DNA of 44,215 bases, taken from a virus. The translations under genes and the position numbers were made by a program. The stretch lies in IMG/VR virus record IMGVR_UViG_3300021168_000050, positions 1-44,215 of that record, one strand, 5' to 3'. The notes beneath the pieces were generated by a model. The model worked only from the letters and a program-made list of their open reading frames with translations, had not been told where the DNA came from and did no database searches. This document shows, one piece after another, positions 4,940 through 13,005 of the stretch. Position 1 is the stretch's first letter; each line of letters starts with the position of its first letter.

Positions 4940-6868
4940 TCAGTGAACGGTCTTGGGGATGCCCCACATCCATTGGCCCCCTTGCCATTGTACGTAGCCG
5001 GCCAGATCTTTGCCAGGCTTGGCGCGCATCTTGAGAACACGCTCGATGCGGGCTACGCTCGCCTGTCGTTCCTCGGGGCTCTCGACATCCGACATCGGTA
5101 GCGCTTCCTGGGCCAGGACATGGGTGGTCACTAGCTCACCATCATTCGCCCTCTGGAGGCGCACCAGGGCCCCGCCGATGTTTGCTGGGCTCAGGGTATC
5201 GGGCGTCTCTGTCATGGCCCTGTGCTCGGCCTGTGTGGTCGGGAATAGGACGGTCGAGCCGAAGACGTCACGCGCTTCGAATGTCAGGGGGTGGGTAGGG
5301 GTCTTGGCGTTCTTCTGCTTCTGCCACCAGAGCGCCAGGGCCTGTCCGTCTCGCTTGGCCTCTATCAGTGTGTCCAGGGCCCCTTCGAGGCTCGAAGACC
5401 CACGAGCCCCAGCCTGGTTCTTGCCGATATGGTGCACGATCAGAACCAGGGAGCCGAACTCCCGTATCAGCCGCTTCAAGGAAAGGAGCGCCTGGCTCAC
5501 GTCCCGGGTATCGTTCTCGCTCAGGCCCGCCATGAACCAGAACAGGGTATCGAGGACGATCAGCTTGGGGCGGCAGCCTTGGGAGATTTGCTGTTCGATC
5601 AACTGGACGATGTCGTCCGGGTTCGCCGCTAGAGGTACATCCTCGATTATGCGAAATCGGGAGGCGTCGGCCGGCTGCAGGTCATGCGCTGCGAGCCACG
5701 CCTTGACGCGGTCCTGGACCATCTCCTCTGGACTTTCAGCGGCGATGTAGAGGACGTCGGCAGCCTCAGCTGCAGGGCGGCCCCATCCCTCTACGCCTGT
5801 CGCGATCGTGAGCCCTAGGCTCACACAGGCGAATGTTTTGAGCGTTCCGGGGAGGCCGATCAGCATCCCTAGGCCGCGGGCAGGGAAGAGACCGGGCGAT
5901 AGCCACTCGATCGGAGGGCGCTCCATAATCTCTTCGATGGAGTAGGCGTAGAACTTGGGCTTCTGCCCTTGAGGGGGCGTTGAGGCTTCTATGTAGCCCT
6001 TGAAGGCGTCTTCTGCGCTCTCGCCGCTGGCGTAGGCTCCGCCCTCGTTCTGCTTGTAGCCGGATCCGTCTGTCCCAGATACAGCGTTGTGGACCTTGCG
6101 GCGAATGAACGCCTCGAAGCGATCGTCCCGGGGCTCGATCTTGTAGTGGTCGAGCATGGTCTGGACGATCGTCTCCTCACTCAGGCCAAAGTCAGAGAGC
6201 CAGCAGGCGGCCTTGTAGGTCGCCATGTCTGCACCGGCCCCCTGGACTTCGGTCTCTCTGGCCTCTAGCCAGGCGACAGCGCGGGCGATTTGATGCGGGA
6301 GATCTTGAGCGTCAGTGGCGGATTTAGACACGCTATGAAATGCGGCTGCTGCGCTCGGCAGCCATTCTGGAAGATCAGCATCAGGGAGATCTCGTTCAAC
6401 GTGATAGTGTCCCCAATGTTCAGCCGGCTTCCCGCATCGCACATCAACGACTGACGGAGGAACGAGGACATAACCGCCAATTCCTCGCGTGTCCACGCCC
6501 CTACCAAGACGTCGCACGGTAGACCTAAGGTCTCCAACAAAGTAGAGATGGCGGCCTCCCTTCGGGGTCCTGACAGTGTATGTTTCACGTACATTTCCGT
6601 TCTCCTCTTGAAGCTTGGCCCATGTGGCCTCTCCGACTTCGCCTTCGTCCAGGTCTACTACCGTCCACCCCTGGTGGCCGGGAGACAAGGCGATATTATA
6701 TTCGGGGTTCTGACCCCACCATAGATCGATCTGGGCCAAGTCAGATGACGCATCATGAAAGCCGCGCGGGGTCGCGGGCGTCTTCGTACCGGGCAGGCAC
6801 GGAAACACCCTGATACCCTCCTGAGCGAGTGCGCGAGCCTCGGCGTGGAGTGAATTTTTTGCTTGCAT
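4940..6868 (-). CDS. Bifunctional primase-polymerase / RepA-like replicative helicase
   Basis: The 642-residue protein fuses two replication enzymes. Residues about 5-175 are a prim-pol (AEP) domain with the metal-binding pair D72-x-D74 (TVVDLDEG), TPKGGRHLYF with H107, and GIGGYVLVPPSV. Residues about 310-560 are a RecA-fold AAA domain of the RepA/AAA_25 type with Walker A GLPGTLKT (338-345), Walker B LIVLD (436-440) and VHH (478-480). Together they would synthesise primers and unwind the fork. GGAGAG precedes the ATG. It is the only leftward gene in the early half, between a rightward terminator and a divergent rightward gene 58 bases away, so it needs its own promoter; none is convincing in that gap. 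Confidence 0.9.
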   Translation of the reverse strand: MQAKNSLHAEARALAQEGIRVFPCLPGTKTPATPRGFHDASSDLAQIDLWWGQNPEYNIALSPGHQGWTVVDLDEGEVGEATWAKLQEENGNVRETYTVRTPKGGRHLYFVGDLRSTVRRLGRGVDTRGIGGYVLVPPSVVDVRCGKPAEHWGHYHVERDLPDADLPEWLPSAAAAFHSVSKSATDAQDLPHQIARAVAWLEARETEVQGAGADMATYKAACWLSDFGLSEETIVQTMLDHYKIEPRDDRFEAFIRRKVHNAVSGTDGSGYKQNEGGAYASGESAEDAFKGYIEASTPPQGQKPKFYAYSIEEIMERPPIEWLSPGLFPARGLGMLIGLPGTLKTFACVSLGLTIATGVEGWGRPAAEAADVLYIAAESPEEMVQDRVKAWLAAHDLQPADASRFRIIEDVPLAANPDDIVQLIEQQISQGCRPKLIVLDTLFWFMAGLSENDTRDVSQALLSLKRLIREFGSLVLIVHHIGKNQAGARGSSSLEGALDTLIEAKRDGQALALWWQKQKNAKTPTHPLTFEARDVFGSTVLFPTTQAEHRAMTETPDTLSPANIGGALVRLQRANDGELVTTHVLAQEALPMSDVESPEERQASVARIERVLKMRAKPGKDLAGYVQWQGGQWMWGIPKTVH

Positions 6869-6926
6869 CGATCTCTCCGTTGTGATCTATGACCACAAAT
6901 CGAGTTGGATTGCAAGGAGAACTTTC

Positions 6927-7370
6927 ATGGCCCAGTCGCCCATCGCAGAGTACCGGAAGTGGCGCAAAACGGCCAAGCCAGGCGCTGACTTCGTCTACTA
7001 CATCACGGGAGAGGAGCACGATCAAGCCCTCTTCGATGCGGTGCGCGAGGACTTCGAAGCTGGCGAGATCGCTCTGTTCCAGAGCCCCTACTTTGGGCCC
7101 GGCTCCCCGAGCTATCCGCACCATCGATCGTATGCCTATCACGCGCGCTGCATCTCGCCCCGGGCGTGGGACTTCATCAACTGGGCGGGAAAGCAATCCC
7201 TGGAGAACCTCAATGGAACTGATCAAGCTGCCATTCCCGTGGATCGGGGAACCGAACTGGGCGCAGCGGTTCAACGCAATCGCTTGGATCGAAAAGAGCC
7301 GAGGTCGGAACCTCAAAGCATCGCGAGCTCCCTCGGGCACGCCACCACGTTTGTCTCGCCCTCGCGGTGA
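6927..7370 (+). CDS. Hypothetical protein at the start of the replication module (147 aa)
   Basis: First gene of the second rightward module. ATG 6927 has AAGGAG nine bases upstream; the longer frame from 6882 overlaps the divergent intergenic gap. About the first 95 residues look natural (FVYYITGEEHDQALFDAVRE, ISPRAWDFINWAGK) and resemble small proteins often found next to phage replication genes; I cannot name the family. The last 50 residues overlap the gene at 7213 and have unusual composition, so the functional part may be the N-terminal two thirds. Confidence 0.55.
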   Translation: MAQSPIAEYRKWRKTAKPGADFVYYITGEEHDQALFDAVREDFEAGEIALFQSPYFGPGSPSYPHHRSYAYHARCISPRAWDFINWAGKQSLENLNGTDQAAIPVDRGTELGAAVQRNRLDRKEPRSEPQSIASSLGHATTFVSPSR

Positions 7371-7497
7371 CGACTATGTTCCGCGCTGGAAGAGGAAATT
7401 CATTGCTCGTGAGTTTGCTGCTGGCCGCTACGGTCTCGATCTCTCCGAGCCCCCGGGCCGCCACCTACACCCCAACTCGCGACACCTTAGTAGCTGA
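7213..7497 (+). CDS. Hypothetical basic protein overlapping its neighbours (94 aa)
   Basis: ATG 7213 follows GGAG by seven bases and opens a second frame inside the previous gene. The N-terminus (MELIKLPFPWIGEPNWAQRF) has the aromatic-rich look of a real protein, followed by a strongly basic middle (KSRGRNLKASR, RWKRKFIAREF). It overlaps the previous gene by 158 bases and the next by 131. Function unknown; the basic character would allow nucleic-acid binding. Support is the ribosome-binding site and composition only. Confidence 0.5.
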   Translation: MELIKLPFPWIGEPNWAQRFNAIAWIEKSRGRNLKASRAPSGTPPRLSRPRGDDYVPRWKRKFIAREFAAGRYGLDLSEPPGRHLHPNSRHLSS

Positions 7498-7621
7498 GCC
7501 GAGCGACGGTGCTCTCACCAACAAATGCGGGTGGGAGCACCTTCAGGCTCGCTGCGACGGGCAGTTCAATGCGTACCATGCGAAGATCAGACCTTATGAC
7601 ATGGGAAGGATGCATACATGA
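7367..7621 (+). CDS. Putative secreted small protein with signal peptide (84 aa)
   Basis: The frame starts with GTG at 7367 overlapping a stop codon (GTGA), with an alternative ATG at 7376. The first 30 residues look like a Sec signal peptide: basic N-region, hydrophobic core SLLVSLLLAATVSIS and a PRAA cleavage-like site. The rest is short and contains two cysteines (about C54 and C63). If real, it would be exported to the periplasm early in infection, for example as an entry-exclusion factor (speculation). Its end overlaps the helicase start (ATGA), which supports it being translated. Confidence 0.5.
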   Translation: MTTMFRAGRGNSLLVSLLLAATVSISPSPRAATYTPTRDTLVAEPSDGALTNKCGWEHLQARCDGQFNAYHAKIRPYDMGRMHT

Positions 7622-9243
7622 GGCTTGAGTTCAACCCGAAGACCCGCGCCTTCCTCTTGTTCGTGCCGCGGGTCGAGGCCGACATCAAAACGCTGATGGA
7701 AGACCACGGGTTGGACTTCGCGCCTGCGAGCTCCACTCCCTCAGAGGGCTGCCTGTTCACGCGTGAGCCCTATGCCGCGGCTGCCTTCGCCTCATATGCT
7801 ACACCGTCCGCTGCGCATGAGCTCACCGCGATCACGGCTCAGATCGAGGCGTCTTGGGCCAAGGACAGTGATGCCCACATCCTCTGTCCTCCGGACAAGG
7901 AGCTCGCGCCTTTCCAGAAGGCCGGCGTAGCCTACGCCCTGGGCCGCCAGAACACGATCTTCGGCGATGTCCCGGGCCTGGGCAAGACCATGCAGGCCAT
8001 CTGCCTGGCGAATGAGCTCCAGGCCAAGCGCGTCCTAGTGATCTGCCCCGCCAACATCCGCCTTCAGTGGATGACACGGATCCGTGAGTGGTCGACCATG
8101 CGTTGGCCCTACGTGATCTACCCCATCCTGCATGGCCGCCACGGAGTGCATCCCAATGCCCAATGGACAATCGTCAGCTACGATCTCGCCCGCGCTAGCG
8201 CCATCGGAAAGGCGCTCGCGAAAGGATCGTATGATCTCCTCATTCTGGACGAAGGGCATTACCTTAAGACGGTCGATGCACAGCGAACTCGCGCAATTTT
8301 CGGCGGAGGATCAGAAGAACTATTTCAACCTCTTGCCGAGAGATGCGGATCTATCGTTGCTCTCACGGGTACACCCCTGCCTAACCGCCCGCGCGAAGCG
8401 TACACTCTTCTACGGGGCCTCGACTTCGCATCCATAGACTTCATGTCAGAACACGGGTTCGGAGAGCGCTTCAATCCGCGGCAACAGGTGGAGCTACCGG
8501 ACGGGGGCTTCTACATTCGAGAGGGGACTGGACGCCATGGTGAGCTCCAATCTAGAATGCGTGCTAACGTCATGGTACGCCGCGAGAAGCGTGGTCCCAA
8601 TGGAGTGGCCAACCAACTCAAGATACCTCTATTTGACATCGTACAGATGGAGGAGACGGGCCCTGTCAAACAGGCCCTTGCCGCTGAGCGCCTCCTGGAC
8701 ATCGATCCGGAAAACCTATCGGGAGCTGACGCCAAGGTTATGGGAGAAATCGCGACGGTGCGGCGTCTCATGGGCCTTGCCATCGCCCCTCAGGCCGTAG
8801 AGTATATCAAGATGCTGCTGGAAGGCGGCGAAGAGAAGATCGTCGTCTTCGCCTGGCATCGCCAGGTCTTGGACGTCCTGCAACAGAGGTTGGCTCATTA
8901 TGGAACACTTAGGATCGACGGCTCCATTGGTGCGGCTCAGAAGCAAAAGCTTGTGGATCAGTTCATCTCGGACCCTAGCAAGAGGATTATCCTTGGTAAT
9001 CTGCTCTCGATGGGAACTGGGACTGACGGCCTACAGCAAGTCAGTTCTAGGGCTGTCTTCGTCGAGCCCGACTGGGTCCCGGGTAATAACCAACAAGGAG
9101 TGGACCGTCTCGATCGTTGGGGGCAGGAGGGAGATGTTCTGGCTGACTTTCTCGTGGCCCCCGGTTCTATCCTGGAGAAAATTCTCGCCTCGGCCCTCAG
9201 AAAGAACCTAACCACACATAAGGCCCTCGATCGGAGGATGTGA
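7618..9243 (+). CDS. SNF2-family (SF2) DNA helicase/translocase
   Basis: The 541-residue protein has the full SF2/SNF2 motif series: motif I GDVPGLGKT (K123), motif II DEGH (211-214), motif III-like TGTPLPNRP, motif V near GTGTDGLQQVSS and motif VI QQGVDRLDRWGQ (about 492-503). Such ATPases track along double-stranded DNA and are a regular part of phage replication modules that also contain DUF2800, DUF2815 and a family A polymerase, as here. The start ATG 7618 overlaps the previous stop, and the stop overlaps the HNH gene. Codon use becomes clearly less GC-rich from about 8200 onward. Confidence 0.93.
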   Translation: MRLEFNPKTRAFLLFVPRVEADIKTLMEDHGLDFAPASSTPSEGCLFTREPYAAAAFASYATPSAAHELTAITAQIEASWAKDSDAHILCPPDKELAPFQKAGVAYALGRQNTIFGDVPGLGKTMQAICLANELQAKRVLVICPANIRLQWMTRIREWSTMRWPYVIYPILHGRHGVHPNAQWTIVSYDLARASAIGKALAKGSYDLLILDEGHYLKTVDAQRTRAIFGGGSEELFQPLAERCGSIVALTGTPLPNRPREAYTLLRGLDFASIDFMSEHGFGERFNPRQQVELPDGGFYIREGTGRHGELQSRMRANVMVRREKRGPNGVANQLKIPLFDIVQMEETGPVKQALAAERLLDIDPENLSGADAKVMGEIATVRRLMGLAIAPQAVEYIKMLLEGGEEKIVVFAWHRQVLDVLQQRLAHYGTLRIDGSIGAAQKQKLVDQFISDPSKRIILGNLLSMGTGTDGLQQVSSRAVFVEPDWVPGNNQQGVDRLDRWGQEGDVLADFLVAPGSILEKILASALRKNLTTHKALDRRM

Positions 9244-9599
9244 TGGCAGACTTTGATCAGGCGGATTATTACAGAAAGAATAAGCCACGCTTAAAGGAAT
9301 ATAAGCGGAGGTATTATCAGAAGAACGTGGCTCGTTGGAGACAGAAACGCATAGAGAAGTTCGGCATAACCGTTTCTGATTATGAGGCCATGCTAAGGGA
9401 TCAAAACTATAGATGCATCCTATGTGGGTCGGAAGAGTGGGAATGCCGGGACGATGTTCTTGCAATCGATCATGACCACAAAACTGGAAAGGTCCGCGGC
9501 CTGCTCTGTAATTCCTGCAATCTTGGTTTGGGACATTTCCGGGACAACCCCGATCTTTTGGAACGAGCCCAGAATTATCTGCTTGACAGCCGCCGATAG
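9243..9599 (+). CDS. HNH / recombination endonuclease VII-like nuclease
   Basis: A 118-residue protein with the endonuclease VII (His-Me finger) layout: a basic helical N-terminus, zinc cysteines C58-x2-C61 (CILCG) and C89-x2-C92 (CNSC), and between them the catalytic DHDH (76-79) and GKVRGLLC. T4 endonuclease VII resolves branched DNA before packaging; small relatives in phages may do this or act as homing nucleases. ATG 9243 is preferred over GTG 9240 because GGAGG stands five bases before it. It overlaps the helicase stop by one base and sits inside the replication operon. Its lower GC content suggests a recent acquisition. Confidence 0.88.
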   Translation: MADFDQADYYRKNKPRLKEYKRRYYQKNVARWRQKRIEKFGITVSDYEAMLRDQNYRCILCGSEEWECRDDVLAIDHDHKTGKVRGLLCNSCNLGLGHFRDNPDLLERAQNYLLDSRR

Positions 9600-9638
9600 C
9601 CTTGATAGACGCATGTGATCAAACTGGAGGACTACCCC

Positions 9639-10367
9639 ATGACCAAAATTCTCGGCGGCTCCGTCGCCTTCGAAGACCTGAACAAGGGCGCGGATGGCTA
9701 TCCGACCCAGAAGGCGCGCGTCGAACTGTCGTTCGAGCTCCCGGCCGACTATGACCCCACGTCGGACACTGCCTGTCAGGACGTCGCTGTCGCCGGGCTC
9801 CTCGCTCAGCGTGAGGTGGCTCGTCTCCTTGGCCGCAAGGTCGTCGAGGCCGAGGAGCCGCTGCATCCCGCAGTCCTGGCTATGATCGAGCCGGCCGGTC
9901 ACACGGAGCAGACGCGACGCCCTCGGCGGACCAAGGCGCAGATGGAAGCGGACGCCTTGGAAGCCCAGCGCCAGGCGCATCTGAGCAAAGACCCGGCGGC
10001 GATCCAGGAAGCGGATCAGGGTCTGAAAGATGCCCAGTCTGCGGAGCCGGACAGCGCTACGTCGGCATCTGCCACGCCTGCTTCTACAGCTTCAGCGGAG
10101 GAGATCCCTGGCCTGAGCGGATCGTCGGAGCCGTCAAGCGCTGGTCCGGCGGACATGGACTTCAGTTCTGAACCGGAGACGGCGGCAGTAACTGATGCCG
10201 ACCTCAACGCGGCCTGCCAGAAGCGGGCTCAGGCCCTGGGCGGAGCCGACAAGATCAAGACCCTGATCGGCAAGTTCGCCCCAGACCCGACGAAGCCTTT
10301 CAATCTGCGGGAGATCCCCGCGGCACAGCGTCCTGACTTCCTCGCGAAGCTGGAAGCGTTGTCGTAA
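9639..10367 (+). CDS. Hypothetical replication-module protein with disordered linker (242 aa)
   Basis: GGAGG lies eight bases before ATG 9639. The protein has three parts: an N-terminal beta-rich domain (about 1-85, SVAFEDLNKGADGYPTQKAR), a long Ala/Ser/Pro/Glu-rich low-complexity linker (about 95-185), and a short C-terminal helical domain (about 187-242) with QALGGADKIKTLIGKFA and NLREIPAAQRPDFLAKLEAL. The C-terminal module recurs in many phage proteins of unknown role. A ssDNA- or replisome-binding adaptor is a reasonable guess from context only. Confidence 0.65.
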   Translation: MTKILGGSVAFEDLNKGADGYPTQKARVELSFELPADYDPTSDTACQDVAVAGLLAQREVARLLGRKVVEAEEPLHPAVLAMIEPAGHTEQTRRPRRTKAQMEADALEAQRQAHLSKDPAAIQEADQGLKDAQSAEPDSATSASATPASTASAEEIPGLSGSSEPSSAGPADMDFSSEPETAAVTDADLNAACQKRAQALGGADKIKTLIGKFAPDPTKPFNLREIPAAQRPDFLAKLEALS

Positions 10368-10386
10368 GACGCCAAGAGATCCTCTT

Positions 10387-10414
10387 CCCCGCTCTGCCAA
10401 GCGGGGCCTGGCAG
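10387..10414 (+). other. Overlapping hairpins / possible pseudoknot
   Basis: CCCCGCT (10387-10393) pairs perfectly with AGCGGGG (10400-10406), leaving exactly CTGCCA (10394-10399) as its loop; that loop is complementary to TGGCAG (10409-10414). The two stems are either alternative hairpins or a very compact pseudoknot. It stands 20 bases after a stop codon and 60 bases before the next start, without a T-run. Confidence 0.45.
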
Positions 10415-10473
10415 GGATACAACACCGCGGCCACCTAGCGGGAACCTAGAGGGTAGAATTAGGAGCCACGATC

Positions 10474-10863
10474 ATGTACCAAGAACACAACTCATTCATC
10501 ATGGCTCTGAGAGAGGCTGCGCGCCATGCCCACAAGCTGGAGCAGGAAAGCGTCGGCCTGTCCATTCGGATCATGATCGAGGAGGACTGGATCAAGATCC
10601 GGGGTGACTATCTGATCCCGAGCGGAGATCGCTTATGCATACAGCGCGTGGCGTTCTACAACGAGATCGAAGATGCGCGGTTCAGAGTTCTGATCGAGCA
10701 GATTAACTACGTCGTCTACAGCCTGGAGGCCGAGCATGAACATAGAAAAGCCCGACCACTCTCGGCGAGCGCACAGCCCTCGGGGCGCGAGTGGAGCAGA
10801 ACGGTGGATGAACTGTTCCGGCTCGGTGGCGCTCCTGAAGGAGCTATTACTCCCCGAGAGTGA
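10474..10863 (+). CDS. Hypothetical protein upstream of the DUF2800 nuclease (129 aa)
   Basis: TAGGAG stands eight bases before ATG 10474. The first 90 residues look like a genuine small alpha/beta protein (LEQESVGLSIRIMIEEDW, YNEIEDARFRVLIEQINYVV). The remaining part overlaps the start of the DUF2800 gene by 128 bases in another frame and is rich in Arg/Ser/Ala, so it may be only a tolerated tail. Family unknown. It follows a structured 106-base intergenic region and may start a sub-operon (10474-12254). Confidence 0.6.
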   Translation: MYQEHNSFIMALREAARHAHKLEQESVGLSIRIMIEEDWIKIRGDYLIPSGDRLCIQRVAFYNEIEDARFRVLIEQINYVVYSLEAEHEHRKARPLSASAQPSGREWSRTVDELFRLGGAPEGAITPRE

Positions 10864-11917
10864 TGACCCCGACTACCGTCGCGAGGGGACGGCCATGCAC
10901 GAGGCTGCGGCCTACTGCCTGGACAACGGCCTCGACACCTGGGAGATCACTGGGCACACCTTCAACAACACCGTCATTGACGATGTCATGGCCCGGGCTG
11001 TCCAGGTCTACCTGGACACCGTTAGGCCAATCAGTGATGAGGCGATCAAGTTCTATGTGGAGTACCCGATAAGTTCGCCTGTGCATCCGGATTTCTATGG
11101 ATGCGCGGACTACGGGGCTTGGCTCCCTGAACGCATAAAGGTCGTCGATCTGAAGGGCGGACAAGGGATCATCGTCGAGGTTGAGGACAATCCTCAATGC
11201 AAATATTACGGCTTCGGCTTCATCGATGGGATCGAGCGGGAGCAGGGCTTCGAATTCGATCCTGAGATGCCGGTCGATATCGGCATTGTCCAGCCCCGTG
11301 GCATAGGCGAGGACGAGAAGGTGCGTTGGTGGCCGACGACTGTCGGGGAGATCAAGGAATGGGTCCACGACACGCTCGTGCCGGCCATGTGCGCGACTGA
11401 GTTCGACAATAGCTTGAACGCTGGCTCTTGGTGCAGGTTCTGCCCAGCGAAGCTCGTTTGCCCGCTCCTGACATCCTTGTTTCGCGCCGCATGCGTGGCG
11501 AACCCCAAGGAGATCATCAACCTCAACGACGCCTCGCTGGACCGGAGCTACCCCTACATCGAAGGCGTCAAGTTCTACCTGAAGGCCCTGGGCGAAGAGA
11601 CCATGCGTCGACACATGACGGGCCACGAGTTCACCCAGAGCAAGTTGGTCCGGAAGAGGGCCAATCGCGTCTATAAGCCCGGCGCTCCCGAGCTCGCGAT
11701 GGAGCGGTTCGGCGACGACGCTATGACGAAGCCCGAGCTCAAGTCCCCTGGGCAGCTGGAGGCCGTGAGCCCAGAGGCTCAAGAGTTCGTCAAGGAGTTC
11801 GCCTATATCCCAGAGACCGGCTACACCGTGGTCGGCATCAACGATCGTGGGCGGCCAATCAAGATGGAACCTGGCAGCAAGGCCTTTGCTGCGTACCTGG
11901 AGAACCCCGATGTCTGA
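10736..11917 (+). CDS. DUF2800 PD-(D/E)XK nuclease, probable Fe-S type
   Basis: The 393-residue protein begins with the DUF2800 signature HSPRGASGAERWMNCSGSVAL, continues with REGTAMHEAAAYCLDNG and shows the nuclease core GCADY ... KVVDLKGGQG (D-DxK). Cysteines C27 near the N-terminus and C233-x2-C236-x5-C242 (WCRFCPAKLVC) are arranged as in the iron-sulfur nucleases of the Cas4/AddB group: one early Cys plus three late ones around the nuclease core. Such RecB-like nucleases in phages probably process DNA ends for recombination or replication. Start ATG 10736 lies inside the previous gene; the stop overlaps the next start (ATGTCTGA). Confidence 0.88.
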   Translation: MNIEKPDHSRRAHSPRGASGAERWMNCSGSVALLKELLLPESDDPDYRREGTAMHEAAAYCLDNGLDTWEITGHTFNNTVIDDVMARAVQVYLDTVRPISDEAIKFYVEYPISSPVHPDFYGCADYGAWLPERIKVVDLKGGQGIIVEVEDNPQCKYYGFGFIDGIEREQGFEFDPEMPVDIGIVQPRGIGEDEKVRWWPTTVGEIKEWVHDTLVPAMCATEFDNSLNAGSWCRFCPAKLVCPLLTSLFRAACVANPKEIINLNDASLDRSYPYIEGVKFYLKALGEETMRRHMTGHEFTQSKLVRKRANRVYKPGAPELAMERFGDDAMTKPELKSPGQLEAVSPEAQEFVKEFAYIPETGYTVVGINDRGRPIKMEPGSKAFAAYLENPDV

Positions 11918-12254
11918 GCAATCATCTCCCTTCCCCGAGGAGAACACCTTCGAAGCCAAGGACACTGAGCCCCTGGCCCCAGACGGTCCCTTCACCTGCA
12001 CGTTTCAGTTCTTCGTGAAGCGTCACGATGGCACCTATATCTCAGCGCTCTACGAGACGCCGATCGGAACCCTTCCGACCCGAGATACGGTCAATGAGAT
12101 CATCGCCCGTTTCCAAGCGATGCTCCCGCCCGGGGCTAGGTTCATGACCCGGCACGAGTTCCTGCGGAAGGGTCTTGCCCTGGCGCACGACGCCGAGATC
12201 CTGGGCCCGGACTTTTTCACTTTAGCGGTTGACCCGATCCACGGAACCGCGTAA
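11910..12254 (+). CDS. Hypothetical protein between DUF2800 and DUF2815 genes (114 aa)
   Basis: ATG 11910 with GGAGA upstream overlaps the end of the DUF2800 gene. The 114-residue product has an acidic, disordered N-terminus (residues 1-28), a beta-strand region (GPFTCTFQFFVKRHDGTYIS) and a helical C-terminus. I do not recognise a family. Its location inside the nuclease/SSB/polymerase block suggests an accessory role in DNA metabolism (inference). Confidence 0.6.
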   Translation: MSEQSSPFPEENTFEAKDTEPLAPDGPFTCTFQFFVKRHDGTYISALYETPIGTLPTRDTVNEIIARFQAMLPPGARFMTRHEFLRKGLALAHDAEILGPDFFTLAVDPIHGTA

Positions 12255-12267
12255 GAACCTCATGTGA

Positions 12268-12302
12268 ACGGCCGATTGTCGGCTGTAGCGAAGTGCTATT
12301 AT
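12268..12302 (+). promoter_or_regulatory. Promoter for the SSB gene, with hairpin over its -35
   Basis: TTGTCGG (12276-12282) and GCTATTAT (12295-12302) are separated by 12 bp, a good match to the Caulobacter-type TTGaCgS-N10-14-GCtANAWC promoter; the TATTAT hexamer matches TATAAT at five positions. ACGGCCGA (12268-12275) and TCGGCTGT (12279-12286) form an 8-bp hairpin over the -35 with a TTG loop. The expected start near 12309 is immediately before GGAGG (12312-12316) and ATG 12325. Confidence 0.6.
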
Positions 12303-12324
12303 GCACTAGATGGAGGACCATACC

Positions 12325-13005
12325 ATGGTCGATTATGCACTGGGGACTGTGAAGTCCCAAGACCCCCAAGGCACTCTCGCCTCCTTCCCGAACGTCGTCA
12401 CCAAGACCCGCGTCAAGCGGAACGGCAAGGAGACCGGTGAGCCCAAATACTCGATCAACTTCGAGTTCGAACCAGGCAGCGATGACCTGAAGCGCTGCAA
12501 GGCCGCGGCCGTTGCCGTTGCTCGGGAGGCTAAGCCTGGCGTCGATCTCGCCACTCTGAAGTTCCCCTTCGAGAACGGCGACAAGCTGGCGGACAAGGCC
12601 AAGACTGAGAACGAGAAGTCTGGACATCCGAACTACGGGAAGAACAAGCTTCGCGAATGGAGCCGTGGCAAGGCCGTCTTGACGGCTCGCACTACGACCG
12701 AGCTCGAGATCGGCTTGATCGCCAATGGCAGCTATCGCACCTTCGAGGGCGAGAACCGAGTGCTGGCGAAGCCCTACTTCTACACGGGCGTTCAGGTCGT
12801 GTTCGAGGTGCTGTTCAAGTACTACGACGCCGTCGATGAGAACGGAAAACCCGGCGTGACGTGCTACCTGCAGAAGGTGACGTCGCTCAACAAGGGCAAG
12901 AAACTGACGGCCGCGACTTCCGGGGCCGAGACCTTCAGCCACTATGTCGGGATCGTCTCGTCTGAGAACCCGGCCGAAGGTCTGGAAGACGAGATCCCTT
13001 TCTAG
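12325..13005 (+). CDS. DUF2815 ssDNA-binding-like protein
   Basis: The 226-residue protein matches the DUF2815 family, found with DUF2800 and family A polymerases in phages and regarded as single-strand DNA-binding-like (OB-fold). Its C-terminus, LEDEIPF, is acidic-hydrophobic like the DDDIPF tail of bacterial SSB, which recruits partner enzymes. Start ATG 12325 is preferred over 12310 because GGAGG (12312-12316) lies eight bases before it and because the predicted transcription start is near 12309. It has its own promoter, as expected for a protein needed in large amounts. Confidence 0.85.
   Translation: MVDYALGTVKSQDPQGTLASFPNVVTKTRVKRNGKETGEPKYSINFEFEPGSDDLKRCKAAAVAVAREAKPGVDLATLKFPFENGDKLADKAKTENEKSGHPNYGKNKLREWSRGKAVLTARTTTELEIGLIANGSYRTFEGENRVLAKPYFYTGVQVVFEVLFKYYDAVDENGKPGVTCYLQKVTSLNKGKKLTAATSGAETFSHYVGIVSSENPAEGLEDEIPF

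Noticed and set aside
5010-5750. Long open frames opposite the primase-helicase, terminase and internal protein genes
   Set aside because: They are antisense shadows in GC-rich DNA with arginine/proline/serine-rich composition and no ribosome-binding sites.
6869-6926. Divergent promoters between the primase-helicase and the gene at 6927
   Set aside because: A promoter for each direction must exist nearby, but the 58 bp contain only weak boxes (TTGCAA/CATAGA leftward, TTGCAT/TCTATG rightward), not good enough to annotate.
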